Shown: positions 33,979 through 42,089 of the stretch, one piece after another
Numbering within the stretch: position 1 is the first letter of the stretch
How the letters are laid out: every line of letters begins with the position of its first letter
NCBI RefSeq assembly: GCF_002159625.1
Contig: NZ_NFIZ01000006.1
Span: 97,075-161,074 of the forward strand
DNA length: 64,000 nt
Source of the DNA: Olsenella sp. An285
GTDB lineage: Bacteria > Actinomycetota > Coriobacteriia > Coriobacteriales > Atopobiaceae
Reading direction: 5' to 3'
The notes under the pieces: model-generated
The model's database searches: none
Told to the model about the DNA's origin: nothing
What the model saw: the letters and a program-made list of their open reading frames with translations, nothing else
Translations under genes and position numbers: made by a program

Positions 33979-34444
33979 TGCTCTCCGCCCAGGCGCGAAG
34001 CTCCTCTGCGCCGGGGTTGCCGTTGAGCATCCTGCCCTCGAGGACCGTGGCACCCGGTGCGAGCGTTGCCATGCGCTGCGGCGCCTTACCAAGGCCGCTG
34101 CTGCCGCTCGTGGCAAACGGAATGATGGTCTTGCCGGAGAAGTCGTACGCCTCGAGGAAGGTGTCCACGATGCGCGGCTCTACGTACCACCAGATGGGAA
34201 AGCCCACGAAGACGGTGTCGTAGGCCGCCATGTTCTCCACGCTTCCTACGACGGCGGGGCGGCACGACTCGTCGTCCATCTCGTGCGAGCTGCGGCTGTC
34301 CTTGTCACGCCAGTCCAGGTCCGCGGCAGTGTAGGGCTGCTCGGGCATGATTTCGAAGAGGTCGGCGCCAATTGCCCTGGCCAGCTCGTCTGCAACACGA
34401 GCCGTGGTCCCGGTGGCGGAGAAGTACGCGACAAGCTTGCTCAT
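33971..34444 (-). CDS. Flavodoxin
   Basis: 157 residues from ATG 34444. The FMN phosphate loop is FSATGTTARVADELA near 8-22. GFPIWWYVEPRIVDTFLEAYDF near 80-101 is the tryptophan/tyrosine isoalloxazine loop, and FATSGSSGLGKAPQRM completes the fold. The two-residue WW and 'GFPIWWY' match the small flavodoxin/NAD(P)H-dependent reductase group of anaerobes (Flavodoxin_4). It acts in cytoplasmic electron transfer. Its stop codon is inside a palindrome. Confidence 0.9.
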   Translation of the reverse strand: MSKLVAYFSATGTTARVADELARAIGADLFEIMPEQPYTAADLDWRDKDSRSSHEMDDESCRPAVVGSVENMAAYDTVFVGFPIWWYVEPRIVDTFLEAYDFSGKTIIPFATSGSSGLGKAPQRMATLAPGATVLEGRMLNGNPGAEELRAWAESIC

Positions 34445-34886
34445 GGTGGGCTCCTTTTGGTTGGCAATCAGATTCGTATCGTTAGTGTAGCTCCTCGATT
34501 CTCTCGAGCTAAATAAATAACAAATCGTCACCAAAGTATTACAGAGAGGACGAGCCTCGTATCGCCGCTGGGGCAGCGCGGGTCTCGAGAGAGGTATGGG
34601 GATGCAAAAACTGCCTTCGGGCCTGTGGTTCCGAGTGATGGATGCAAAACTTGCCTTCGGGTCGGTGGAAATCCGCCGCATTCGGACAAATCGACAGAAA
34701 TCAGTAAAGTCTTTTATATTTCCAACTGGGATAACGGCGTTCCGCCCTTAATCAACAAGCGAAAAACCACCGGCCCGAAGGCCAGTTTTGCATTTGGACT
34801 ATAAAGTCACTGGCCCGAACGGCACTTTTGCAGAAAGAGCCGGGCAGGACGAGCTCGGCTATCACCGCTCCGCGCGACGGGGCTCT
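34445..34886. repeat. Gene-poor region with four copies of a GCAAAACTGGCCTTCGGGCC-type repeat
   Basis: Two direct-strand copies (34601-34622 and 34641-34661) and two inverted copies (34772-34793 and 34812-34832) share the pattern ATGCAAAA(C)TxGCCTTCGGGC. Pairing 34641-34661 with 34772-34793 would form a long stem around about 110 nt of AT-rich DNA. No gene is supported here. Confidence 0.7.
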
Positions 34887-35144
34887 CTATCGCGTCATGA
34901 AGAAGAGCACAACGTTGCTCAGGAGCGAGAGCACCGGCGTGAGGAAGCACAAAAGCGTGCCGGTGACGGAGCAGAGCATGCCGATGGCCGTGGTGAGACT
35001 CTTTCGATAGTCCGCCTTCTTGGCCTTCCGCGCGAGTACGATGCCCGCAATACCCACAAAGCCCCCGATGACCTGTAGCCAGATGAACGGCGTGAATGCA
35101 GTGGCAAGGGCAACGACGCCAAGAACGATGGACACGATGTCCAT
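34887..35144 (-). CDS. Small membrane protein (DUF-type), 85 residues
   Basis: ATG 35144 follows GGGGAGG, fixing the start. Three hydrophobic segments: MDIVSIVLGVVALATAFTPF, LQVIGGFVGIAGIVLA and a C-terminal pair around MLCSVTGTLLCFLTPVLSLL, separated by the basic loop RKAKKADYRKS. It resembles short 'DUF4190-like' membrane proteins but no family can be named confidently. Confidence 0.65.
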   Translation of the reverse strand: MDIVSIVLGVVALATAFTPFIWLQVIGGFVGIAGIVLARKAKKADYRKSLTTAIGMLCSVTGTLLCFLTPVLSLLSNVVLFFMTR

Positions 35145-35255
35145 GGGAACCTCCCCAGGGGTGTGAGAACGATGCCACCCATCATACGCCAAGTTGGCGA
35201 GGTTCGGCTCTGATGGCAAACTCGTGCACCCTCCCGTCTCGGTGCGGCTGTAGCT

Positions 35256-35329
35256 GCAATCACCATGTTTCTGCGGACACGGTCCGGCTCCAAAGCAGCC
35301 GATTTTGTCCGCAGAAACATGGTGATTGC
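35256..35329. repeat. Palindrome with 24-bp perfect arms
   Basis: The arms 35256-35279 and 35306-35329 (GCAATCACCATGTTTCTGCG..., inverted) flank a 26-nt loop. It lies between two minus-strand genes, 42 bp after the VOC gene stop. Its sequence is unrelated to the GGGACAG family but the design is the same. Confidence 0.85.
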
Positions 35330-35371
35330 GGGTGCGGGGCGTCAGGGGCGCGCCATGCCTCTCGGGTGGCG

Positions 35372-35743
35372 CTATCCCTCGTAGTCGTGGAGCACGGCCT
35401 CGATGTTGTTGCCCTCGGGATCCAGCACGAAGCATGCGTAGTAGCCGGGGTGGTAGTCGCGCGGGCCGGGGACGCCGTTGTCCGTACCGCCGTCAAGGGC
35501 GGCCTCGTAGAACGCCTGAACGTCGGCCGTGGTCTTGGCTCGCCAGGCGTAGTGGCTCGGCGACGGGGCCACGCCCTCCTTGGCGGGGGAGATCCAGACG
35601 GAGTCGCCGTCCTCGTCGTTGGCAAACTGCGTGCCGCCGGGGTACTCGACGCCCTTGTGGTAGCCGAGCGTTGCCATCACGCGCTCGTAGTAGGGGACCA
35701 TGACCTCGGGGTCGGACACGCGGATGATCAGGTGGTCGAGCAT
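35372..35743 (-). CDS. VOC/glyoxalase family protein
   Basis: 123 residues: the whole protein is one VOC domain made of two beta-alpha-beta-beta-beta units. MLDHLIIRVSDPEVMVPYYERVM opens it (His4 as metal ligand), and YHPGYYACFVLDPEGNNIEAVLHD closes it with Glu as the terminal metal ligand. Such proteins are isomerases, dioxygenases or resistance proteins; the specific role is not clear. It appears monocistronic. Confidence 0.85.
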   Translation of the reverse strand: MLDHLIIRVSDPEVMVPYYERVMATLGYHKGVEYPGGTQFANDEDGDSVWISPAKEGVAPSPSHYAWRAKTTADVQAFYEAALDGGTDNGVPGPRDYHPGYYACFVLDPEGNNIEAVLHDYEG

Positions 35744-35844
35744 GGGGTCTCCCTTCGTCGGATGGCAGGCTGACTACATAACAGATGATGCCGTCGGCGT
35801 TGTCACGGCCTTGTCGGTGAGCGGCGGGACCTGGCTGTTACCCG

Positions 35845-35975
35845 CTACTCCGACATGGCGAGAAGAACGTTGAGGTAGAACACATCATTCTCCATACCGG
35901 CGTGCAGGGAACCTCCGTAGCGCTCCGCGATGAGCCTCATGGAGTGCATGTCAAAGCCGTGGTTGATTGGGCCGC
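35845..35975 (-). pseudogene. C-terminal remnant of a GHKL sensor histidine kinase
   Basis: The minus strand encodes NHGFDMHSMRLIAERYGGSL followed by HAGMENDVFYLNVLLAMSE and a stop (35845-35847). This is the G2/last-strand end of a GHKL ATPase domain as in AgrC/VirS-like kinases (HGFGMKSIRxIAExYGG...VFxLxVLL). No start or upstream kinase sequence remains, so it is a fragment. Confidence 0.6.
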
Positions 35976-36159
35976 ATTCAGCACCCGGGCCACTGGAAGC
36001 AGGACTGAGGACTTCGGGTTATTCCTTCCCTTCCGTAGAGACCGGGTCGCGCCTTTCTCCCGCGGTCCGGTCTCGCCCCGTCTGGCGCCGGAGTGCGCCG
36101 AGGCGTTGCGCTTTGGAGGGCCGGGGTATGCGTGGCGACAGGCGCATTGCGAGTATTCG

Positions 36160-36400
36160 AGCCAGGGCAGAGAAGGACGGTCCGGGCTGTTCCCCCCGGA
36201 TGCCCTTGCCCTGCGTTTTGCCACTTTGGCGGGCGGCCCGCGTGCCCTGGCTCCGATTAATTCAACGCCGATGCTGGCCCGCGTGCCCTGGCTCCACAAC
36301 CCGCAACGCCCGCCGCGCCCGTGCGTGCCCTGGCTCCGATTCCCGCAACGCCCGCCGTGCCCGCGCGTGCCCTTGCCTCAGTTTAGCCAACGCGCCGCAG
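36160..36400. repeat. GC-rich tandem/inverted repeat cluster upstream of the P-type ATPase
   Basis: The words GCGTGCCCTGGCTCC and CGCAACGCCCGCC recur three times at about 45-bp spacing between 36238 and 36380, with an inverted copy (GAGCCAGGGCA) near 36163. Related words occur in inverted form twice at 39236-39330, downstream of the same ATPase. The 780-bp gap from 35744 to 36521 contains no other supported gene. Confidence 0.7.
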
Positions 36401-36521
36401 CTCATACCCATCGTGCGACCTGTGGAGAGGTTCTGGTTCCGGCTGCAGGCCGCGAATAATGCCACCAAACAGATGGTATTTACATTAAAGGTAGCCGCCC
36501 CCCGAACACGAAACGAGGGAC

Positions 36522-39203
36522 ATGAAGTATTGGAGCATCTCCGCCGCTAGAACCATCGAAGAACTCTCCTCAAATCCAGACTATGGGCTCAACAAGCAGC
36601 AGGTGAGCGACCTCATCGCTGCGCACGGACCCAACGAGTACCAGCAGTCAAAGCCAGAGTCGCTGCCCTCCATGGTGCTCAGGCAGTTCAAGGACGTCGC
36701 CAACCTCATACTCCTTCTCGCCGCCGGGCTCTCGCTCGCGCTGGCGGTGCGCGAGGGCCACGGCTACGTGGAGCCCATCGTCATCCTGGCGGTCATCGCC
36801 ATGAACGTCATCCTGGCCGTGACGCAGGAGCGCGGCGCCGAGCGCGCCCTCGAGGCCCTGCGCGACCTCAACAGCCCCACCTGCCTCGTGCTGCGCGACG
36901 GCGCGCGCACGGAGGTGGAGACCTCGGCCGTGGTGCCCGGCGACGTCGTTCTTCTCAAGACCGGCGACCTCGTGCCGGCGGATGCGCGCCTCATCGAGGC
37001 GACAGGCCTTGCGGTGGACGAGTCCTCGCTCACCGGCGAGTCCGAACCGGCGGAGAAGGACGCAGACGTCCTCACCGAGGAGGACGCCCCCGTGGGCGAC
37101 CGCGTGAACATGGTCTTCTCAGGTTGTCTCGTCACGGCGGGCAACGCGCGCGCCGTGGTCACCGCCACGGGCATGCAGACCGAGATGGGGCGCATCGCGT
37201 CGTTCCTGAACGATGCCCAGAAGATTCAGACGCCGCTGCAGCGCAGGCTCGCGCGCGTGGTGCATGGGGTGAGCGCGGTGGCCGTGCTCGCTGCCGTGGC
37301 GCTGCTTGCAACGGGCCTTCAGCAGGGCGAGGAGTTCTGGGCCATGATGCTCGCCGCGGTCTCCCTGGCTGTGGCGGCCGTGCCGGAGACTCTGCAGCTC
37401 ATCGTCACCCTCACGCTCACGCGCGGCGTGCGCAACATGGCACAGAGGCACGCCCTCATCCGCAAGCTCCCTGCGGTGGAGACGCTGGGCTCGACCTCGG
37501 TCATCTGCTCGGACAAGACGGGCACGCTCACGCAGAATCGCATGAGCGTGCGCCGCACCTGGGTGCCGGGTGCGCCTGCCGTCGAGGTGGGGGAGCGCAC
37601 GGAGGACCCGCGGGCGCTAGTTCTTCTCCGCCGCCTTGCCCTTGCCAGCAACGCCACCGTGGAGCCGGACGGCGAGGGTGGCGAGAAGATCGTGGGCGAC
37701 GCCACGGAGACCGCCATCGTGCGTCTGCTCTCCGCCTCCGGCGAGACGCGCGAGGCGCTGCTTGCCGAGCTCCCGCGCGCGGGCGAGGTTCCCTTCTCGT
37801 CTGCCCGCAAGATGATGACGAGCGTGCACGCGCTGCCGGACGGCCGCTTTCTCGTGCTCACCAAGGGAGCCTTCGACCGGCTGCCCTTTGCGGCGGCCGG
37901 TGCCGAGGAGCTCGCGGAGCGCCAGGCGGCGCACGACTCCTTCGCCCACGACGCGCTGCGCGTGATCGCCCTGGGCAGCCGCGTGGTGGACGACCTCCCG
38001 TCAGACGGCGACCTCGAGGCCCTGGAGCACGACCTCTCCTTCGAGGGCATCGTGGGTCTCATAGACCCGCCGCGCCCGGAGGCAGCCGAGGCCATCGCGC
38101 TCGCGCGGCGCGCGGGCGTGCGCACCGTCATGATCACGGGAGACCACGCCGCCACGGCCGGCGCCATCGCGCAGCAGCTGGGGCTCATTCGCGCCGGCGC
38201 CCCCGTGGTCACGGGTCGTCAGCTCGCGGCGATGACGGACGAGGAGCTCGTGGAGAACGTGCGCTCGTACTCCGTCTACGCTCGCGTCTCCCCGGAGGAC
38301 AAGATCCGCATCGTGGAGGCGTGGCAGGAACAGGGCGAGGTCGTGGCCATGACGGGCGACGGCGTGAACGACGCCCCGGCCCTCAAGGCGGCGGACGTGG
38401 GCGTTGCCATGGGCCGCTCCGGCACCGAGGTCGCCAAGGCAGCGGCGGACATGGTCCTCACGGATGACAACTTCGCCACCATCGTCTCGGCGGTGCGCGA
38501 GGGGCGCAACGTCTTCTCCAACATCAAGCGGACCGTCTACTTCCTCCTGGCTTGCAACCTCTCGGAGATCGCCGTCATGCTGGGCGCCCAGCTCATGGGC
38601 TGGGGCACGCCGCTCACTCCCGTGATGCTGCTGCTCATCAACGTGCTGGGCGACGGCATCCCCGGCCTCAACCTCGCCAATGACGTGAGTGACGAGCGCA
38701 TCATGTCGCGCCGGCCCATCGGCCGCACGGAGAGCTTCTTCTCTGGCATCACGCGCGTCATCGCGCTGCAGACCACGGCGTTTGCGGCGGTGGGACTGCT
38801 CGCGTTCTGGCTGGGCACCTTCGCGTGGCTGCCGGGCGGGGAGGGGCCGTCGCTCGCCGCGGGACAGACCATGTGCTTCCTCGTGGTGGCGTTCACCAGC
38901 GTGCTGCACGTCTTCACGGTGCGCACACGCGGCTCGGTCTTCCGCCGCACGGTGCGCGACAACATGCCGCTCGTGTGGAGCGCGCTCGGGGTGATCGCGG
39001 CCTTCTCGGCGCTCGTGCTGGTGGAGCCCGTGGGCGCGGTCTTTGGCCTGGCTCCCATCGGGCCCTTCAGCTGGGCGTGCGCGCTCGCGCTCTCCGTGGT
39101 GCCCACCCTCGTGGCCGAGGCGTTCAAGCTCTGGGACAACCGGCACGAGACCTGGCTCTACCGCCGTCGCCTCGTGCACCACGAGAACCGCGGCGAGGAG
39201 TAG
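36522..39203 (+). CDS. P-type cation-transporting ATPase (P2A/Ca2+-type)
   Basis: 893 residues. Cation ATPase N-terminal domain, actuator loop with TGES (LTGESEPAEKD), phosphorylation site SDKTGTLTQ with Asp331, nucleotide domain, hinge TGDGVNDAPALK, and ten expected membrane segments including the C-terminal Cation_ATPase_C block. The M4 motif, normally PEGL/PESLP, reads VPETLQLIVTL (Pro288-Glu289), so the ion-binding Glu is kept while the following residues differ. It pumps Ca2+, Mg2+ or Mn2+ across the membrane. Repeat clusters flank it on both sides. Confidence 0.9.
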   Translation: MKYWSISAARTIEELSSNPDYGLNKQQVSDLIAAHGPNEYQQSKPESLPSMVLRQFKDVANLILLLAAGLSLALAVREGHGYVEPIVILAVIAMNVILAVTQERGAERALEALRDLNSPTCLVLRDGARTEVETSAVVPGDVVLLKTGDLVPADARLIEATGLAVDESSLTGESEPAEKDADVLTEEDAPVGDRVNMVFSGCLVTAGNARAVVTATGMQTEMGRIASFLNDAQKIQTPLQRRLARVVHGVSAVAVLAAVALLATGLQQGEEFWAMMLAAVSLAVAAVPETLQLIVTLTLTRGVRNMAQRHALIRKLPAVETLGSTSVICSDKTGTLTQNRMSVRRTWVPGAPAVEVGERTEDPRALVLLRRLALASNATVEPDGEGGEKIVGDATETAIVRLLSASGETREALLAELPRAGEVPFSSARKMMTSVHALPDGRFLVLTKGAFDRLPFAAAGAEELAERQAAHDSFAHDALRVIALGSRVVDDLPSDGDLEALEHDLSFEGIVGLIDPPRPEAAEAIALARRAGVRTVMITGDHAATAGAIAQQLGLIRAGAPVVTGRQLAAMTDEELVENVRSYSVYARVSPEDKIRIVEAWQEQGEVVAMTGDGVNDAPALKAADVGVAMGRSGTEVAKAAADMVLTDDNFATIVSAVREGRNVFSNIKRTVYFLLACNLSEIAVMLGAQLMGWGTPLTPVMLLLINVLGDGIPGLNLANDVSDERIMSRRPIGRTESFFSGITRVIALQTTAFAAVGLLAFWLGTFAWLPGGEGPSLAAGQTMCFLVVAFTSVLHVFTVRTRGSVFRRTVRDNMPLVWSALGVIAAFSALVLVEPVGAVFGLAPIGPFSWACALALSVVPTLVAEAFKLWDNRHETWLYRRRLVHHENRGEE

Positions 39204-39235
39204 GCACCATCGCGCCCGCTCGCGCCACGTGGCGC

Positions 39236-39330
39236 TGCGAAAAGCCGGGCCAGGGCAGGGCGGGTGCCCTCGGGCGTTGCGGATAACCGGGCCAGGGCAG
39301 GGCGGTCGTCTCCGGGCGCTGCGAAAAACC
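39236..39330. repeat. Two tandem GGGCCAGGGCAGGGCGG repeats
   Basis: Two copies of CCGGGCCAGGGCAGGGCGG followed by a (C)GGGCG(T/C)TGCG word, about 48 bp apart. They are inverted relatives of the cluster at 36160-36400 on the other side of the ATPase. Confidence 0.7.
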
Positions 39331-39343
39331 TAGACATGGCACA

Positions 39344-39376
39344 GGGCGAGAAGAACCATCGAGGTTCTTCTCGCCC
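39344..39376. terminator. Hairpin GGGCGAGAAGAACC...GGTTCTTCTCGCCC
   Basis: Perfect 14-bp arms (39344-39357, 39363-39376) around ATCGA, between the convergent ATPase and OPT genes. The arms are the recurrent CGAGAAGAAC motif in both orientations. GTTGTTTCG follows, so termination is plausible. Confidence 0.75.
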
Positions 39377-39390
39377 GTTGTTTCGATAAA

Positions 39391-39437
39391 CGTGGCTGTG
39401 GCACGGGTCGCCCGTATCCGGCCGTGCCACAGCCACG
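39391..39437. repeat. Palindrome CGTGGCTGTGGCACGG
   Basis: Perfect 16-bp arms (39391-39406 and 39422-39437) with a 15-nt loop. A third partial copy CCGTGCCACGG lies at about 39463-39473. It is part of the same dense inverted-repeat zone between two convergent genes. Confidence 0.8.
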
Positions 39438-39506
39438 AAAAGTGCGACGCCGCGTCCACTAACCGTGCCACGGCCGCCAAAAGCGCAACGTGTCGGCTTC
39501 CGGCAG

Positions 39507-41174
39507 CTACCCTGCCAGGCCGCTCACCACGCTCGCGAGCGCGATAACCACGCCCACGATGGACTCGCCGCCGAGCACGCCGGAGGCGACCATGATGCCT
39601 CGCTCCTCCGCGCCCTCGGAGTCGTCCCCGCGCGCGGAGACGCGGTCGTAGACCCACTTGACACCCGCGCCGATCGCAGCCGTCAGGGACATGTAGAACG
39701 GCAGGTAGACGCCGAGGCCAAACATCATGGCCGGCAGTCCCGCCCAGTAGAGCGCAATGCCGCCCAGAAGCCCGATTACAAAGCCGGGGACGCTCGGGAT
39801 GCCGGAGACCATCGTGGCCACCACGCTCGCCTGGGCAGAGACGAACATCTGCCCCGAGCCAAACGCCCCCGGCCCGTACGCGGAGAAGAGCGTGACCAGC
39901 ACGGCCACGGCAACCACGGTGCCCAGGAGGGCGCCGATGGCCTGGCCCACCCACATGGCGCGCGGGCTCGTGCCGATGATCGCGCCGGTCTTGAAGTCGC
40001 TCATAACGTCACCGGCAAGTCCGCACGCCACGGCCACCACGCCGGCCACGTAGAAGAGCTGCACCTGGCTCGCGCTGGAGAACGCCGCCACGGCCAGCAG
40101 CACGATGAGGCCGAAGATCTCCATCGGGTCGATGCCGGTCTGGCCCACGGACTGCGCGCTCATGATGGTGGTCACAAAGGCCAGGAGCACCACCGCCACC
40201 GCCACGACCGGGCCCAGGCCCAGGCCGATGCACACGAGCAGCGCCGCGGCCGCCACCATGAGGGCAAGGGTGCCGCGCTCGAGCCTGCCCCAGCCGTGGC
40301 CGGCATCCGCATCGTCGCTCTTCTCGTTGGCAGACGCGCCGCGTCCGCGCAGGACGCTTGCCGCGTGCGGAAGGATGTCCTTCAGCACCACGCCCACGCC
40401 GGAGCCCATCATGAGACCCATGCCCAGGCTGGAGACGATGCCCTGTGCGGTGGCCACGTCGCAGAGACCCGCCGCGGGGGCGCCCACGATGATGCCGAAG
40501 TTGCCCACGAGCGCCCCCAGGAACCAGAACGCCACGGCAAACCCGCCCACGAGAAAGCCCACGGCGAGCATCTGCGGGGAGTTGTAGATGCCAAAGCTCA
40601 CGCCCGGAATCGGCAGCTGCGCCAGCAGCGTGGGCATGAGGCCCAGCGCGTCGCGCGCCACGCACCAGAGACCGGCCAGGCCCATGGAGCCAAAGAGGCG
40701 CCGTCCGGTCACGCCGCCCGTCTGGGTGGCCATCAGGGTCTCCGCCGCGGCGGTGCCGATGGGGTACTCGAGGTCGGACTCGTCAACGAAGCGCCGGCGG
40801 ATCGCGGCGGTGCACACGAGGCCCAGCAGCGTGCCCGCGAGCGCCACGACGAGCATCTCGACCCAGCTGACCTCGTCGGCGAGGCCGAGCATCCAGATAC
40901 CGGGGATGGTGAAGGCAAGGCCGCCGGCCACCATGGAGCCGGCCGACATCACGATCTGCGTGACGTTGGCCTCGTTGAGGCTGCGACGCCCGAAGGCCCG
41001 CAGCAGGAACAGCGCGACGATGGAGGTGAAGATGGTCGGCCACGGCAGCGCGCCCATCTTGAGGGCGGTGTAGACCGAGGAGGCCGTGATGATGACGCAG
41101 CCAATGCACCCGATGGCAATGCCAGCGGGGCTCAGCTGCCCGCGCCACGAGGCGCGCGAGCCAGCAGTGCTCAT
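39507..41174 (-). CDS. OPT family oligopeptide transporter
   Basis: 555 residues from ATG 41174 with GGAGAA before it. About 14 membrane segments. Family landmarks include the N-terminal SPAGIAIGCIGCVIITASSVYTALKMGALPWPTIF, then SLNEANVTQIVMSAGSMVAGGLAFTIPGIWML, and AGDVMSDFKTGAIIGTSPRAMWVGQAIGALLG. OPT members import oligopeptides or metal chelates, likely with proton symport. The gene is monocistronic and divergent from coaX, so the 107-bp gap holds both promoters. Confidence 0.9.
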   Translation of the reverse strand: MSTAGSRASWRGQLSPAGIAIGCIGCVIITASSVYTALKMGALPWPTIFTSIVALFLLRAFGRRSLNEANVTQIVMSAGSMVAGGLAFTIPGIWMLGLADEVSWVEMLVVALAGTLLGLVCTAAIRRRFVDESDLEYPIGTAAAETLMATQTGGVTGRRLFGSMGLAGLWCVARDALGLMPTLLAQLPIPGVSFGIYNSPQMLAVGFLVGGFAVAFWFLGALVGNFGIIVGAPAAGLCDVATAQGIVSSLGMGLMMGSGVGVVLKDILPHAASVLRGRGASANEKSDDADAGHGWGRLERGTLALMVAAAALLVCIGLGLGPVVAVAVVLLAFVTTIMSAQSVGQTGIDPMEIFGLIVLLAVAAFSSASQVQLFYVAGVVAVACGLAGDVMSDFKTGAIIGTSPRAMWVGQAIGALLGTVVAVAVLVTLFSAYGPGAFGSGQMFVSAQASVVATMVSGIPSVPGFVIGLLGGIALYWAGLPAMMFGLGVYLPFYMSLTAAIGAGVKWVYDRVSARGDDSEGAEERGIMVASGVLGGESIVGVVIALASVVSGLAG

Positions 41175-41281
41175 ATGTTCTCCTTCGAATATCCGCTCCC
41201 CCTGGCGGGGAGTCGGGTTTCTGTGGACTGGTACAGTATAGAGATCCCTCCAACGGGGGCGGTCGAGAATTTGGAGGACGC

Positions 41282-42079
41282 ATGACGCACGCCGAGAAGA
41301 GCGCGGGCGAGAAGAACCTGCTGGCAGTTGACGTGGGAAACACCACCACACGCCTCGGGCTCTTTGCGGATGGCGAGCTCGTTGGCACCTGGGAGCTCAC
41401 CACGCGCGAGCGCCTCACCGCGGACGAGGCGCGCATGCAGCTCGCGCAGGCGCTCCCCATGATGGGGGAGGCTGCCCCGGAGGCCGCCATCCTCGCCTGC
41501 GTGGTGCCCACGCTCGCGGACGTCTGGAGCCGCGCGCTCACCGCCACCTGCGGCGGTCGCCCGCTCGTGGTGGGGCCCGGCCTCAAGACGGGCGTGCGCA
41601 TGCGCTACGACGACCCCTCCGAGGTGGGTGCCGACCGCGTGGCGGACGTCGTGGCGGCACGCGAGGCGTATGGCGCCCCGGTGGTCGTGGTTGACCTGGG
41701 GACCACCACCAACTTCGAGGTCATAGACGCCGACGGCGCCTTTGCCGGCGGCATCATCGCGCCGGGCGTGGCCCTTGGCGCGCGCTCGCTCTCTGCCGCC
41801 GCGGCGCGCCTGCCCGTGATCGAGCTTCGCGCCCCGCGCGCGGTCATCGGCCGCAACACGCGAGCGGCCATGCAGTCCGGCGTGGTCCTGGGCGAGGTCG
41901 CGCGCATCGACGGGCTTCTCGACGCCATCGCGGCCGAGCTGGGGTGCGAGCCGCGGGTGGTGGTGACCGGGGACGGTGCCGCCGCGATGGCAGGCCTCAT
42001 CCGCCACGAGGCGCTCGTGGACGACTCGCTCACGCTGCGCGGGCTCTGGCACCTCTGGCGCGCCAATCGGCGCGGCTGA
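41282..42079 (+). CDS. coaX: Type III pantothenate kinase
   Basis: 265 residues of the ASKHA fold, the first step of coenzyme A synthesis. DVGNTTTRLGLF near 17-28 is the phosphate-1 loop, GADRVADVVAAR and VVVDLGTTTNFEVID (catalytic Asp) follow, and GGIIAPGVALGARSL is typical. ATG 41282 follows TTGGAGGA. Usual CoaX starts at the LLAVDVGNT strand; this one has a 12-residue extension (THAEKSAGEKN) encoding the GCGAGAAGAAC motif. A LacI gene begins 10 bp downstream. Confidence 0.9.
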   Translation: MTHAEKSAGEKNLLAVDVGNTTTRLGLFADGELVGTWELTTRERLTADEARMQLAQALPMMGEAAPEAAILACVVPTLADVWSRALTATCGGRPLVVGPGLKTGVRMRYDDPSEVGADRVADVVAAREAYGAPVVVVDLGTTTNFEVIDADGAFAGGIIAPGVALGARSLSAAAARLPVIELRAPRAVIGRNTRAAMQSGVVLGEVARIDGLLDAIAAELGCEPRVVVTGDGAAAMAGLIRHEALVDDSLTLRGLWHLWRANRRG

Positions 42080-42089
42080 CGGGGGCAGC

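Noticed and set aside
36160..36400. CRISPR array
   Set aside because: The repeats are only partly conserved, spacing is not separated by unique spacers of constant length, and no cas genes are present.
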